Origin: W2P13-069 sp051876105
Lineage (GTDB): Bacteria; Actinomycetota; Coriobacteriia; Coriobacteriales; QAMH01
Length of the DNA: 32,244 bases
NCBI GenBank assembly: GCA_051876105.1
Contig: JBJEHN010000063.1
Location: forward strand, 1-32,244
Reading direction: 5' to 3'
The position numbers and the translations under genes are program-made. The notes under the pieces are model-generated. The model searched no databases. It saw nothing but the letters and a program-made list of their open reading frames with translations, and had not been told where the DNA came from. Positions 32,214-32,244 of the stretch are shown piece after piece. Positions within the stretch are counted from its first letter, which is position 1. Each line of letters starts with the position of its first letter.

Positions 32214-32244
32214 TCCGGCACTGCGTGCCTCCGGTCGAAATGAC
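32201..32244 (+). repeat. 44-bp dispersed repeat, copy 2
   Basis: It matches 25645-25688 with one mismatch and runs to the end of the window, so it may extend further. Confidence 0.85.

Overview
The window is high-GC DNA with strong Shine-Dalgarno sites and frequent GTG/TTG starts. Its gene content points to an anaerobic, gut-type actinobacterium of class Coriobacteriia: a membrane-bound 12-helix LuxR regulator, a DMSO-reductase-superfamily molybdoenzyme with OFA-like MFS transporters, glycerol-phosphate teichoic acid genes, LicD, and secreted proteins with InlB-type (Listeria-Bacteroides) repeats. The order Eggerthellales is my best guess; no rRNA or other marker fixes the genus. No rRNA, tRNA, CRISPR array, integrase or complete insertion sequence was seen.

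Layout. 1-2523 (-): most of a secreted repeat protein whose 3' end lies outside the window. 2699-3370 (-): an AIM24/TIGR00266 protein. 3708-5733 (+): a CDP-alcohol phosphatidyltransferase and an orphan LytS-type histidine kinase. 5757-6605 (-): a SAM methyltransferase. 6606-7056: a promoter and an apparent remnant of an EAL-domain gene. 7057-7962 (+): rarD. 7963-8480: no gene, but two elaborate inverted-repeat structures.

8481-16478 (-) is a metabolic cluster read leftwards: molybdopterin oxidoreductase, small 2x[4Fe-4S] protein, MFS transporter, amidohydrolase-2 protein, second MFS transporter, and a 5'-truncated third MFS gene. It is divergent from the LuxR-type membrane regulator at 16906-18381 (+). 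This resembles the inducible aromatic or catechol dehydroxylase loci of gut Eggerthellaceae, but the amidohydrolase lacks two canonical metal-site residues and the molybdoenzyme lacks the first cluster cysteine. It is the best candidate for an undescribed system here.

18504-29674 is a cell-envelope polyol-phosphate region: tagD, two single-domain CDP-glycerol glycerophosphotransferase-like genes, a 1226-residue protein with two such catalytic domains, gpsA, and a convergent LicD-family gene. The cytidylyltransferase makes CDP-glycerol from glycerol-3-phosphate supplied by GpsA, the TagB/TagF-like enzymes would polymerise or prime it, and LicD would decorate the polymer. The LicD gene looks broken only because of a 100-N scaffold gap flanked by identical 55-bp ends; collapsing these restores one frame. 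29867-32053 (+) is a second secreted InlB/Ig/FN3-type protein, followed by a terminator-like hairpin and a copy of a 44-bp dispersed repeat also found at 25645.
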